From Methylocystis sp. (GTDB lineage Bacteria > Pseudomonadota > Alphaproteobacteria > Rhizobiales > Beijerinckiaceae): a DNA stretch of 44,055 bases. The notes under the pieces are model-generated. The model saw only the letters and a program-made list of their open reading frames with translations, was not told the DNA's origin and did not search any database. How positions within the stretch are numbered: position 1 is the first letter of the stretch; each line of letters starts with the position of its first letter. A program made the position numbers and the translations under genes. Positions 15,386 through 23,229 of this stretch are shown in pieces. The stretch lies in contig JACOUB010000037.1 in NCBI GenBank assembly GCA_016178015.1, forward strand, positions 1-44,055, in the 5' to 3' direction.

Positions 15386-16657
15386 TCAGAGTGACGCCGA
15401 CCCGCGGGGCCTTTCGACCTCGAGGAAGAAGTTCTCAATGCGCGGCGCGATCTCTTGGCGGAAGCGCGAACCGTTGAAGACGCCGTAATGCCCGACGCCG
15501 TCTTGCAGATGATGGAGCTTGCGCCCGCGCGGAATATTTTCGCAGAGTTCCTGGGCGGCGAAGGTTTGGCCTACGCCCGAGATGTCGTCCTTTTCGCCCT
15601 CGACGGTCATCAGCGCCGCGCCTCTGATGGCGCACAAATCGACGATGTCGCCGTTGTGGCGCAGCACTCCGCGCGGCACCTCATGCAAAATGAACACCTT
15701 TTCCACGGTCTCCAGATAGAACTCGGCGGTCAAGTCCATCACGGCGAGATATTCATCGTAAAAATCGCGATGCTTTTCGGCGGAATCGCCGTCGCCTTCG
15801 ACCAGGTGATTGAACATCTCGAGATGGGCCGTGACGTGTCTCCCCAGATTCATGGCCATGAATCCGGACAGTTGCAGAAAGCCGGGATAAACGAGCCGCC
15901 CCAGTCCGCTATGTGGGAAAGGCACCGTGTGGATGCAATTCTTGTGAAACCAGTCGACGCCGCGGTGCAAGGCGAGGCGATTGACGTCAGTGGGACTGCG
16001 GCGGGGATCGATCGGCCCGCCCATCAGCACCATCGACTCGGGCGCAGGCTCGCCGCGCGCCTCCAAGCCGGCCACGGCGCAAATCAACGGAACCGAAGCC
16101 TGGCACACGCCGAGCGTGTGAAGCACAACTCCGTCTTGCTCCTTGGAGAGGAGCCGCAGAATCTCCTGGATATAGTCGATGTAGTCGTCGAGGCCGAATT
16201 TTCCCTCGGAGGGAGGAACCGTCCGGGCGTCGCCCCAATCGGTGACGTAGATGTCGTGATTGGGCAGAAAGGTCTCCACCGTGCCGCGCAGCAATGTCGC
16301 GTAATGGCCCGACATCGGCGCGACGATCAGCAACTTGGACTGACGCGGCGCGGCGCGGTCGAATTCCCGCTTGAAATGCAGCAAGCGGCAAAACGGCCGC
16401 GCCCACATGACCTCTTCGACGACCGCAACGTCACAGCCGTCGACCTGCGTCTTAGCAAGATCGAAAACCGGCTTGCCGTAGCGTCTCGTCATGCGCTCGA
16501 ACAGTTCCGCCGCCGCGGCGAAACTGCGGCCGACAGAGGTATGCGCCATCGGGTTGAATGGACTCTTGAACGCATGCAAAGTCGCGTCCGACATCGCCCG
16601 CGCCGGCGCAAAGGCCAGATGCAGCATTTCATATAGCTGGTAAGACAGCCGATCCAT
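15386..16657 (-). CDS. phaZ: Intracellular polyhydroxyalkanoate depolymerase
   Basis: A 423-residue alpha/beta hydrolase that degrades intracellular PHB granules. The family-specific nucleophile is a cysteine in LGVCQASVPL (a lipase-like box with Cys for Ser); the catalytic His lies in LQDGVGHYGVFNGSRFR near the C-terminus, with the acid probably in EGEKDDISG. The N-terminus MDRLSYQLYEMLHLAFAP and the block PMSGHYATLLRGTVETFLP are typical of rhizobial PhaZ. No signal peptide, as expected for an intracellular enzyme. It stands alone; no phaC, phasin or phaR gene is in the window, but a TGC-rich motif upstream resembles a PhaR site. Confidence 0.93.
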   Translation of the reverse strand: MDRLSYQLYEMLHLAFAPARAMSDATLHAFKSPFNPMAHTSVGRSFAAAAELFERMTRRYGKPVFDLAKTQVDGCDVAVVEEVMWARPFCRLLHFKREFDRAAPRQSKLLIVAPMSGHYATLLRGTVETFLPNHDIYVTDWGDARTVPPSEGKFGLDDYIDYIQEILRLLSKEQDGVVLHTLGVCQASVPLICAVAGLEARGEPAPESMVLMGGPIDPRRSPTDVNRLALHRGVDWFHKNCIHTVPFPHSGLGRLVYPGFLQLSGFMAMNLGRHVTAHLEMFNHLVEGDGDSAEKHRDFYDEYLAVMDLTAEFYLETVEKVFILHEVPRGVLRHNGDIVDLCAIRGAALMTVEGEKDDISGVGQTFAAQELCENIPRGRKLHHLQDGVGHYGVFNGSRFRQEIAPRIENFFLEVERPRGSASL

Positions 16658-16761
16658 TCTTCCCTCCAGCGCGCTTTATGGCCGAATCGATGTTCGGCTG
16701 ACGAAACCGCGCCAGGTCAATACCTCGACTCTACCGCACCGCAGCAATCACCCGGTAATAA

Positions 16762-16776
16762 TGCTGCAATGCACAA
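16762..16776. promoter_or_regulatory. TGC-rich motif upstream of phaZ, candidate PhaR site
   Basis: TGCTGCAATGCACAA lies about 105 bp upstream of the phaZ start, close to a possible promoter on the minus strand (TTGATT, 16 bp, TATTAC). PhaR, the PHA-granule-responsive repressor of alphaproteobacteria, binds TGC-rich sequences. The assignment rests on resemblance only. Confidence 0.35.
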
Positions 16777-16835
16777 AATCAAACCCTAACATATTCAAAT
16801 TTTTCTGAAATGCAAACTAAGTCCGCGCCATTTCG

Positions 16836-17846
16836 TCAATCTGCACAACATATGCCTGCCGCAGCGCCAGGAAGGAGCGCCAGCGCCGCCGCTGCGGCGA
16901 CGAGGAGCCAGAGCATGGCGATCGCCCGTCGATAGAGCCGCAAGGCCCGCGAGATGTCGGCTGCGCCGGCTTCGGGCCGCCCCGCGCCGAGGTAAGCGGC
17001 GTCGACGTGTCGGGGTCCGTAGGCGCGCGGGCCGCCCAGCCGCACGCCGAGAGCCCCCGCCATCGCCGCTTCCGGCCAGCCGGCGTTGGGCGAGGCATGC
17101 TTTGCCGCATCGCGCCGGCACGCGAGCAGCGCGGCGCGGAACGAAGTTCCTGGCGTCGTCGCTGCGCCAACTGCGATGAGTCCCGCCGCAAGGCGCGCGG
17201 CCGGTAAATTGGCGACATCGTCAGCGCGGGCGCTCGCCCACCCGAACGCTTTGTAGCGCATTGTTTTATGGCCTATCATGCTGTCGGCCGTATTGATCGC
17301 TTTGTATATGAGAGCGCCAGGCAGGCCGAGCAACACCGTATAAACCACGGGCGCCACGACGCCATCGCAGAAATTCTCGGCGAGGCTTTCGATGGCCGCG
17401 CGACTTACCCCCGCGCCGTCGAGACGCCAGACGTCACGCCCGACGATTTTAGCAACGCTGGCGCGGCCCTCGTCGAGCGAGGCCTCCAGCGCGCGCGCCA
17501 CGTCGGCGACATGGTCGTGCAGGCTGCGCTGGGCCAGGAGGCTCGAGGCGACGACCGCCAGCGGAACGATGCCGAACGGAATGGCGCGCGCGCTCCGCTC
17601 GACGACCCAGCCCGCCGCGAGAGCGACCAAAATCAGCGTCGCTAAGGCGAACACGCCCGCCATGCGGCGGCGCGCCGGCGGCCAATCCTGGCGATTGAGG
17701 CGTCTATCCAGCCGCGAGACGAGCCCGCCGAGCCAGGTCGCCGGGTGGCCGGCGATTCGAAACAGCGCGTTGGGATACCCGACCCCCGCCTCGATCGCCA
17801 GGGCGAGCAAGGCCAGCGACAGATTGTGTTCGAGGCTGCCCGCCAA
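16836..17846 (-). CDS. cobD: Adenosylcobinamide-phosphate synthase
   Basis: CobD/CbiB is an inner-membrane enzyme that attaches aminopropanol (phosphate) to adenosylcobyric acid in cobalamin synthesis. The 336-residue product has hydrophobic segments at about residues 5-25, 50-75, 140-160 and 315-333, and the conserved ESLAENFCDGVVAPVVY, INTADSMIGHKTMRYKAFGWA-type block, NLPAARLAAGLI, HASPNAGWPEAAMAGALGV and the final RRAIAMLW region. No ATG fits; I chose the TTG at 17846, six bases past the stop of the upstream PEBP gene, because it leaves a normal N-terminus (AGSLEHNLSLALLALAIEAG). cbiD and cobU lie 0.7-2.3 kb away on the other strand. Confidence 0.88.
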   Translation of the reverse strand: MAGSLEHNLSLALLALAIEAGVGYPNALFRIAGHPATWLGGLVSRLDRRLNRQDWPPARRRMAGVFALATLILVALAAGWVVERSARAIPFGIVPLAVVASSLLAQRSLHDHVADVARALEASLDEGRASVAKIVGRDVWRLDGAGVSRAAIESLAENFCDGVVAPVVYTVLLGLPGALIYKAINTADSMIGHKTMRYKAFGWASARADDVANLPAARLAAGLIAVGAATTPGTSFRAALLACRRDAAKHASPNAGWPEAAMAGALGVRLGGPRAYGPRHVDAAYLGAGRPEAGAADISRALRLYRRAIAMLWLLVAAAAALALLPGAAAGICCAD

Positions 17847-17851
17847 TCGCG

Positions 17852-18412
17852 TCAGCGACCGTAGAGAGCGGTGAGGCTCGCCTTGCCGATGGCGTTCTTG
17901 GCCACAGCAGCGGCGGCGACAGAAGCCTTGGCGTTTGGCGCCAGCTTGAGCTTTTCGAGCCCGAGAGCATAAACCGTGAAAGCGTAATAATGCGCGCCCG
18001 CGCCCGGAGGCGGACATGGCCCACCCCAAAAGGCGTCGCCGAAGTCGGTCTGCAGCTGCACGCTCCCTTCTGGGAGCTTCTTGCCGTCCGGGGTTCCGGC
18101 GCCTTGCGCGAGGCCGCGCGCCGAAGCTGGAATGTTGGCGACGATCCAATGCCAGAAGCCGCCGCTTTTCGGCGCGTCGGGATCATGGACGAGCACGGCG
18201 AAGCTTTTCGTTGCTGCGGGAGGATCGCGCCAGACGAGTTCCGGCGAGACGTTGTCGCCTGTGCAGCCGAGGCCGTTGTACACGAATTTCCGGCCAATGG
18301 TCTTGGCGGCTTGAATATCGGGGCTGGTGAGCTCGAACCCGCCGGCCCCCGCCGGCGGCGAGACTGTCGAGATCGCGACACCTGCAAGAAAGGATATGAC
18401 GCTGCGCTTCAT
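17852..18412 (-). CDS. YbhB/YbcL-family PEBP, periplasmic
   Basis: A 186-residue phosphatidylethanolamine-binding-protein-like protein (Raf kinase inhibitor fold). The start at 18412 has an excellent ribosome-binding site (GGGAGGGGAGA) and opens a Sec signal peptide, MKRSVISFLAGVAISTVSPP with cleavage near AGA-GG, so it is exported to the periplasm. Family motifs are CTGDNVSPELVWRDPPAATK, VLVHDPDAPKSGGFWHWIV (the DPDAP and HW ligand-pocket residues), and FWGGPCPPPGAGAHYYAF. Bacterial function is unclear (proposed ligand binding or protease inhibition). The stop is almost contiguous with cobD, so the two may share a transcript by accident of packing. Confidence 0.9.
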   Translation of the reverse strand: MKRSVISFLAGVAISTVSPPAGAGGFELTSPDIQAAKTIGRKFVYNGLGCTGDNVSPELVWRDPPAATKSFAVLVHDPDAPKSGGFWHWIVANIPASARGLAQGAGTPDGKKLPEGSVQLQTDFGDAFWGGPCPPPGAGAHYYAFTVYALGLEKLKLAPNAKASVAAAAVAKNAIGKASLTALYGR

Positions 18413-18516
18413 TTCTCCCCTCCCATGCGCCGACCCTGCGGCCGATCCGTCTTTTTCTTGTAGCCGATGAACGCGCAAGTGTCGCGCGCCCTTTGAATGC
18501 ACGCTAGAGATTTTCC

Positions 18517-19626
18517 ATGACCGGCAAACCGAAAGACCGCCCGCTGCGCCGCGGCTGGACGACCGGGGCCTGCGCGACGGCGGCGGCGCGCGCCGCCTTT
18601 GAGGCGCTGGTGACGGGCGGCCCGCCGCCAGACGGAATCGAGATCGCTCTTCCGAGCGGACGGCGCGTCGCCTTCGCGCTCGCTCATTTCGAGCGCGGCG
18701 CGGACTTCGCTCGGGCCGGCGTCGTCAAGGACGCCGGCGATGATCCCGACGTGACCCATGGCGCGCTGATCCTCGCCACGGTGCGCCGCAATCGGCTGGG
18801 CGCGGGCGTCACTTTTTTTGCGGGAGAAGGCGTCGGCGCGATCACCCGGCCCGGCCTGCCGCTGCCGCCCGGCGAGCCGGCGATCAATCCTGTCCCGCGC
18901 GCCATGATTCGCCAGGCGATCGAGGAAACGGCGCAAAGCCATGACGCCGGCGCCGATGCGGCGATCGAAATTTCGATTCCAGGCGGCGAGGAAATGGCGG
19001 CGCACACCCTCAATGGCAGGCTCGGCATCGTCGGCGGCCTCTCCATTCTCGGCACCACCGGCGTGGTCGTGCCCTATTCCTGCGCCGCCTGGATCGACAC
19101 CATCCATCGCGGCGTCGACGTGGCCCTCGCCAGCGGGCTGACGCACCTTGCCGGCGCCACCGGCTCGACCTCGGAGGCCGCGGTGCGCGCCCTGCACCGC
19201 CTCCCCGAGGCGGCGCTCATCGAAATGGGGGATTTCGTCGGCGGAATGCTCAGATACTTACATTTCCATCCGGCCCCGCGCGTGACCATCGCCGGCGGCT
19301 TCGCCAAGTTGACCAAGCTCGCGCAGGGGCGGCTCGATTTGCACTCGGCGCGTTCTTCCGTCGATTTCGCGCAGCTCGCCAGGGTGGCGCGCGAGGCCGG
19401 CGCCGATCCCGATCTCGCCGCGAGCATCGCCAACGCCAACAGCGCGCTGGAGGCGCTGGAGGCGACGCGGGCGGCAAAGATCGACATTGCCGCGCCGATC
19501 GCGCGTGCAGCATGGATGGTCGCCGCGCGTGCGCTAAAGGCGCCCGCAACGGAGCTCGACATCGCGATCTTCGACCGCCAGGGCGCGCTGCTCGCCCGCA
19601 CGCCGTTCAATAAGGCGCAGATATGA
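18517..19626 (+). CDS. cbiD: Cobalt-precorrin-5B C1-methyltransferase
   Basis: CbiD acts with SAM in the corrin ring pathway, methylating C1 during the ring-contraction steps of cobalamin synthesis (early-cobalt-insertion route). The 369-residue product begins RRGWTTGACATAAARAAFEAL, the family hallmark; KDAGDDPDVTHGALILATV and VGAITRPGLPLPPGEPAINPVPR with its follow-on residues are conserved cores, and VVGGLSILGTTG-like phrase appears as IVGGLSILGTTGVVVPYS. The gene is translationally coupled to cobU (ATGA overlap at 19623). Many Rhizobiales use the aerobic CobF route, so the presence of cbiD hints at the anaerobic or hybrid pathway. No cobalamin riboswitch could be recognised in the 100 bp upstream. 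Confidence 0.93.
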   Translation: MTGKPKDRPLRRGWTTGACATAAARAAFEALVTGGPPPDGIEIALPSGRRVAFALAHFERGADFARAGVVKDAGDDPDVTHGALILATVRRNRLGAGVTFFAGEGVGAITRPGLPLPPGEPAINPVPRAMIRQAIEETAQSHDAGADAAIEISIPGGEEMAAHTLNGRLGIVGGLSILGTTGVVVPYSCAAWIDTIHRGVDVALASGLTHLAGATGSTSEAAVRALHRLPEAALIEMGDFVGGMLRYLHFHPAPRVTIAGGFAKLTKLAQGRLDLHSARSSVDFAQLARVAREAGADPDLAASIANANSALEALEATRAAKIDIAAPIARAAWMVAARALKAPATELDIAIFDRQGALLARTPFNKAQI

Positions 19627-20138
19627 ATGAGAGTCCACATCTTACGCTCGTGCTCGGAGGGGCGCGTTCCGGCAAGAGCGCGTTTGCCGAACAACTTGTC
19701 GCGGCGCATCCCGCGCCCTGGCTTTACATCTCCACGGCGCAGGCGCTCGACGACGAGATGCGGCGGCGCGTCGCCCTGCATCGCGCGCGGCGCGGGCCCG
19801 ATTGGCTGACCGTCGAGGCGCCCCTGGCGCTCGCGCAAACAATCGCGGCGGCGCCGGCGGAGCGCCCCATTCTCGTCGATTGCCTGACGCTGTGGCTGAG
19901 CAATCGCTTGGCTCTCGGCGCCGACCTGTCCGCCGACCGAGACGAGCTGCTGGCCGCCCTGGAGCGCCGCGTCGCGCCGGTCGTGTTGGTTTCGTCCGAG
20001 GTGGGGCTTTCCGTCGTGCCGGACAATGCGCTGGCGCGTTCGTTTCGCGACGCCGCCGGGGAGCTGCACCAAGCCGCTGCGACACGCGCCACGCGGGTTT
20101 TCCTCGTCGTGGCCGGCTATCCGATGAAGGTGAAGTGA
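19623..20138 (+). CDS. cobU: Adenosylcobinamide kinase / guanylyltransferase
   Basis: Bifunctional enzyme (CobU/CobP, 171 residues) that phosphorylates adenosylcobinamide and transfers GMP to give adenosyl-GDP-cobinamide in the nucleotide-loop assembly. The P-loop is LVLGGARSGKSAFAEQL near residue 10; YISTAQALDDEMRRRVALHR carries the family tyrosine and the guanylylated-His region (ALHRARRG); LVDCLTLWLSNRL is the Walker-B-like strand; and VLVSSEVGLSVVPDNALARS closes the family signature. The start overlaps the cbiD stop. It is downstream of cbiD and opposite cobD, so these three genes cover both corrin ring and nucleotide-loop steps. Confidence 0.94.
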   Translation: MNESPHLTLVLGGARSGKSAFAEQLVAAHPAPWLYISTAQALDDEMRRRVALHRARRGPDWLTVEAPLALAQTIAAAPAERPILVDCLTLWLSNRLALGADLSADRDELLAALERRVAPVVLVSSEVGLSVVPDNALARSFRDAAGELHQAAATRATRVFLVVAGYPMKVK

Positions 20139-20176
20139 GACGCCGGACAACGGCGTCCTATTCCGTAACGCCTCTG

Positions 20177-20593
20177 TCAAAGCCCCGAATCTGCCCCCTC
20201 TCCCGCGCAGCGGGGGAGGGTTGGGGAGGGGGCAAACGGCCCACTCGCCCGCGCTAATATCGTCTCCAACACTCCATCCAGTTCCGTATAAACTTCGGCA
20301 TTCGTCACCCTCACCACACGAAACCCGTTCGCCGCGAACCATGCGTCGCGTCGCGCATCGCGCGCGACTTCCTCGCGCGTCGAGTGCGTCGCGCCATCGA
20401 CCTCGACGACGAGCCGCGCCGAATGGCAAAGAAAATCGGCGATATAAGGACCGCAGGGAACCTGGCGACGAAACTGCAATCGGGCGAGACGATGCGCGCG
20501 CAACGCCGCCCAAAGTCTGCGCTCAGCGGAGGTCATGTCGCGACGCAGTTTTCGCGCATGATCGGTCGCCGATGGAGATTGTCGCGTCCGCAT
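20177..20593 (-). CDS. DUF559 (Vsr-like PD-(D/E)XK) endonuclease embedded in repeats
   Basis: A 138-residue protein of the DUF559 family, in the Vsr/PD-(D/E)XK nuclease superfamily. TSAERRLWAALRAHRLARLQ and FRRQVPCGPYIADFLCHSAR contain the first acidic residue (D53); LVVEVDGATH gives E64-x-D66; and RRDAWFAANGFRVVRVTNAEV is the C-terminal family block. Start chosen at 20593, where GGGAGGGGGCG supplied by the neighbouring repeat acts as ribosome-binding site. Residues about 121-137 (PSPTLPRCAGEGADSGL) are encoded by the downstream repeat, and the stop codon falls just outside it. The gene is flanked by 54-bp direct repeat halves at 20180-20233 and 20668-20721. Whether it cuts DNA, and which DNA, is unknown; its wrapping in repeats suggests a role in their spread. 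Confidence 0.85.
   Translation of the reverse strand: MRTRQSPSATDHARKLRRDMTSAERRLWAALRAHRLARLQFRRQVPCGPYIADFLCHSARLVVEVDGATHSTREEVARDARRDAWFAANGFRVVRVTNAEVYTELDGVLETILARASGPFAPSPTLPRCAGEGADSGL
20180..20233. repeat. Family B repeat, single half, downstream of DUF559
   Basis: 54 bp beginning AAGCCCCGAATCTGCCCCCT and ending GTTGGGGAGGGGGC; identical but for one base to 20668-20721 and in the same orientation. It encodes the last residues of the DUF559 protein on the minus strand. Confidence 0.85.
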
Positions 20594-20594
20594 C

Positions 20595-20721
20595 GCCCCC
20601 TCCCTGTCCCTCCCCCGCTGCGCGGGAGAGGGGACCCTAGCGATCGGCGTTTCGCATAATGGCTCTGAAGCCCCGAATCTGCCCCCTCTCCCGCGCAGCG
20701 GGGGAGGATTGGGGAGGGGGC
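20595..20721. repeat. GC-rich paired hairpin repeat, family B, copy 2
   Basis: A complete paired unit lying immediately upstream of the DUF559 start codon. In the opposite orientation to the 11552 and 25917 copies it shows the same order: CCCCCTCCCTGTCCCTCCCC, GCGGGAGAGGGGA, linker with GATCGGCGTTTCGC, CCCCTCTCCCGC, GCGGGGGAGGATTGGGGAGG. The linker recurs at 25917-26027 (reverse complement GCGCGAAACGCTGATC). Confidence 0.85.
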
Positions 20722-20738
20722 GACGCTTACCCCTGCCC

Positions 20739-21812
20739 TTATTGCCCCCACGGCCCATGGCGAGACGGATCGAGCGGGCTGCGGCCATCCGGCGGCAGGA
20801 AGGACACGCGCGTCGGTCGCTCTTCGCCGATTGCGACCGGCGGGTTGTCGCGGCCGCCGGCATAGCGGACGAGCGCCGCGATGCGATCCTCGACGGACGG
20901 ATGCGTCGCCAGCCAACCGGTCTCGGGGCTAACAGCCGGGCTTTCGATGAAGAAGGCGCCCATGCGCGACGGCATGTCCGGAATGGTTGCATGCGCCTCG
21001 ATCTTGCGCAGCGCCGCAATCATCGCATCCGGGTTCTTGGTCAGTTCCACCGAGCCGGCGTCGGCGAGATATTCGCGCGAACGCGACATGGCGAAGCGAA
21101 TGAGCACAGACAACCCCCAGCTCAGCGCAATGATGGCCAGGGCGAGCAGGATGACGAGTCCCGATCCTCTGCCCTCGCCGTCGTCGCGCGCTCGCCGCGG
21201 CGAGAAACCGAAAGGAAAATTCCAGTTGCGGAACACGAGATCGGCGGCAAAAGCGAACACGCCGGCAAAAATAACGGCGATCACCATAAGCTGAACATCG
21301 CGGTTGCGAATGTGCGTCAACTCGTGAGCCAGCACCGCCTCGATCTCGGCGTCGGTCAAGTTATCGATCAGGCCGCGCGTGACTGTAACGCTATAGCGCC
21401 CCTCTCGGATTCCCGAGGCGTAGGCGTTGAGCGCGGCGTCGTCGATGATCTTCAGCGCCGGCATCGGCAGGCCGCGCGAGATGCAGAGGTTCTCGAGAAC
21501 ATTGTAAAGCCGCGGCGCCTCGGCGCGGCTCACATCGCCGGCGCCGGCCGCGAAGTCGATCATATGTTGGTGGAAAAGAAAGGCGATGACGAACCACAGC
21601 CCCGCCGCAGCCCAGGCGATCGGCCAGCCACGCCAGAGGTCGGCTACGGCGCGCGCGATGATGACCTCGCCGTCGCCTTCGCTCGCCGCCTCATAGAGCA
21701 AGGCGAAAGAAAACATCAAGGCGTGCAGCAGCGCGACAAAGCCCAACAGCAAGAGAACCGAGCGCAGCCGGTTGGCTCGAATATGGGAGTAGAGGCCATA
21801 GGCTCGGAACAT
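20739..21812 (-). CDS. HtpX-like M48 membrane metalloprotease
   Basis: A 357-residue M48-family zinc protease of the inner membrane. Hydrophobic segments lie at about residues 18-38, 65-83, 175-195 and 220-240. The zinc site is H163-E-L-T-H167 in VLAHELTHIRNRD, with the third ligand Glu in SRSREYLADAGSVELT. Members quality-control misfolded membrane proteins. Directly downstream (24 bp) of lemA on the same strand; a LemA-M48 pairing is common in bacteria and implies joint function. The C-terminus (HPSVEDRIAALVRYAG then a Pro-rich tail) is typical. E. coli HtpX is about 290 residues, so this one is longer by a C-terminal cytoplasmic tail. Confidence 0.9.
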   Translation of the reverse strand: MFRAYGLYSHIRANRLRSVLLLLGFVALLHALMFSFALLYEAASEGDGEVIIARAVADLWRGWPIAWAAAGLWFVIAFLFHQHMIDFAAGAGDVSRAEAPRLYNVLENLCISRGLPMPALKIIDDAALNAYASGIREGRYSVTVTRGLIDNLTDAEIEAVLAHELTHIRNRDVQLMVIAVIFAGVFAFAADLVFRNWNFPFGFSPRRARDDGEGRGSGLVILLALAIIALSWGLSVLIRFAMSRSREYLADAGSVELTKNPDAMIAALRKIEAHATIPDMPSRMGAFFIESPAVSPETGWLATHPSVEDRIAALVRYAGGRDNPPVAIGEERPTRVSFLPPDGRSPLDPSRHGPWGQ

Positions 21813-21835
21813 CGCGGCTCCGACAAGGAAGGCGT

Positions 21836-22396
21836 CTAGAACTGGACCTTCGGCGTTTCTTGCACGGCCTTGCGTTCGCCCTCCTCGAGACCGAAGAAGT
21901 CCTGCGGAACGAAACCGAAGGATGCGGAATAGAGCGCCGCCGGGAAGCCTTCGCGCGTGGCGTTGTATTCGGCGCTGGCGTTGTTGAAGAAGCGGCGCGC
22001 GGCGGCGATCTTGTTTTCGATGTCGGCCAGTTCGTCCTGCAACTGCCGGAAATTCTGATTCGCCTTGAGGTCGGGATAGGCCTCGGCGAGCGCGAACAAT
22101 CGTCCCAGCGCGTCGCTCAACGCGCCTTCCGCCGCTCCCCGCGCCGCCGGGCCTTGCGCCGAAACCGCCGCATTGCGCGCCTTAACGACATCGTCGAGCG
22201 TGCCCCGCTCATGCGCGGCGTAGCCCTTGACCGTTTCGACCAGATTGGGAATGAGGTCGTGTCGCTGCTTCAATTGCACATCGATGTCGGAAAAAGCCTG
22301 CCGGCACCTCTGCCGCAACGACACGAGCCCATTGTAGGAACCGATCAGCCAAAGGCCGATGAGAGCGATAAGTCCGAGAAAAATCAAGAAAGACAT
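21836..22396 (-). CDS. lemA: LemA family protein
   Basis: A 186-residue membrane-anchored coiled-coil protein. One N-terminal transmembrane segment (FLIFLGLIALIGLWLIGSYN) is followed by NGLVSLRQRCRQAFSDIDVQ, LKQRHDLIPNLVETVKGYAA and HERGTLDDVVKARNAA, the LemA signature, then helices through NFRQLQDELADIENKIAAAR and the terminal YNATREGFPAALYSASFGF. Biochemical role is unsettled; the family often accompanies M48 proteases, as here. Probably first gene of a lemA-protease operon whose promoter lies in the 250-bp gap upstream (22397-22646), which otherwise shows no feature. Confidence 0.93.
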   Translation of the reverse strand: MSFLIFLGLIALIGLWLIGSYNGLVSLRQRCRQAFSDIDVQLKQRHDLIPNLVETVKGYAAHERGTLDDVVKARNAAVSAQGPAARGAAEGALSDALGRLFALAEAYPDLKANQNFRQLQDELADIENKIAAARRFFNNASAEYNATREGFPAALYSASFGFVPQDFFGLEEGERKAVQETPKVQF

Positions 22397-22646
22397 GGCG
22401 CTGTCCAGGGTCTCGGGTTGAAGCGGCGGTACGGCGGCTTATCCGTTATTTTAGACCCGTTTCGGGCCAAGCGGAAGCGCTCGAGCGAAGCCCCCGCCGT
22501 CGCCGCGCGAATCGGGTTGCGATACCGGTCGTGACCGAGAAAAAAGTGGAACGAAACCATAAACGGAACGCTACGCGCATTTGACGACGGCGGCGCGCGC
22601 TCCTATCTCTGCGCCAGACGCGAAAAAACACGGATGACGCCCCCAA

Positions 22647-23222
22647 ATGGCCATACTCCCCATCATCGAGCTGCCCGACCCGCGCTTGCGGCGCGTCTCG
22701 ACGCCCGTAGAGCGGGTCGACGACGAGTTCAGGAAGCTGCTCGACGATATGCTCGAGACCATGCACGCCGCGCCAGGCGTGGGCCTCGCCGCGATCCAGG
22801 TGGCGATCGCCAAGCGGGCGATCGTCGCCGACATCGCCGGCGAGGAGGAACAGCCGCGCCCGATGTTCTTCGTCAATCCGGAGATTCTGTGGGTTTCGGA
22901 AGAGTTGCGCCTTCATAGGGAAGGCTGCCTGTCGATTCCCGAATATTTCGAGGAGGTCGAACGGCCGGCGCGCGCCCGCGTGCGCTACCTCGATCGTGAC
23001 GGGGCTCTACAAGAAATCGAGGCGGACGGGCTGCTCGCCACGGTGCTGCAGCACGAGATCGACCACCTCGAAGGCGTCTTGTTCATCGACCATCTGTCGC
23101 GCTTGAAGCGCGAGCGCGTGATCAAGAAATTCACCAAGGCGGCGCGACGCGAGGGCGAGGATCATCGGGACAGCCGCGACCATAAGGAAACCAAGCGCGT
23201 TCCCGACAAGGCCGTGGTTTGA
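22647..23222 (+). CDS. def: Peptide deformylase
   Basis: Metalloenzyme (191 residues) that removes the formyl group from nascent protein N-termini. The three family motifs are intact: G44-VGLAAIQ51, EGCLS with metal ligand C94, and Q-H136-E137-I-D-H140. The first 165 residues are the catalytic core; a charged C-terminal extension ([20 protein letters not shown]) is common in alphaproteobacteria. Seven bases separate it from fmt, with which it forms the classical formylation-deformylation pair, followed by truA. Confidence 0.97.
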   Translation: MAILPIIELPDPRLRRVSTPVERVDDEFRKLLDDMLETMHAAPGVGLAAIQVAIAKRAIVADIAGEEEQPRPMFFVNPEILWVSEELRLHREGCLSIPEYFEEVERPARARVRYLDRDGALQEIEADGLLATVLQHEIDHLEGVLFIDHLSRLKRERVIKKFTKAARREGEDHRDSRDHKETKRVPDKAVV

Positions 23223-23229
23223 AACGCCG

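Noticed and set aside
15455-16636. 393-residue plus-strand open frame over phaZ
   Set aside because: Antisense to a full-length PHA depolymerase; no recognisable domain.
16836-18149. CobD extended to 437 residues by an upstream ATG
   Set aside because: The extra 101 residues run through the PEBP gene in another frame and are Arg-rich; the family N-terminus begins near the TTG at 17846.
18413-18516. Cobalamin riboswitch upstream of cbiD
   Set aside because: The gap is too short and no B12-box-like conserved core could be seen.
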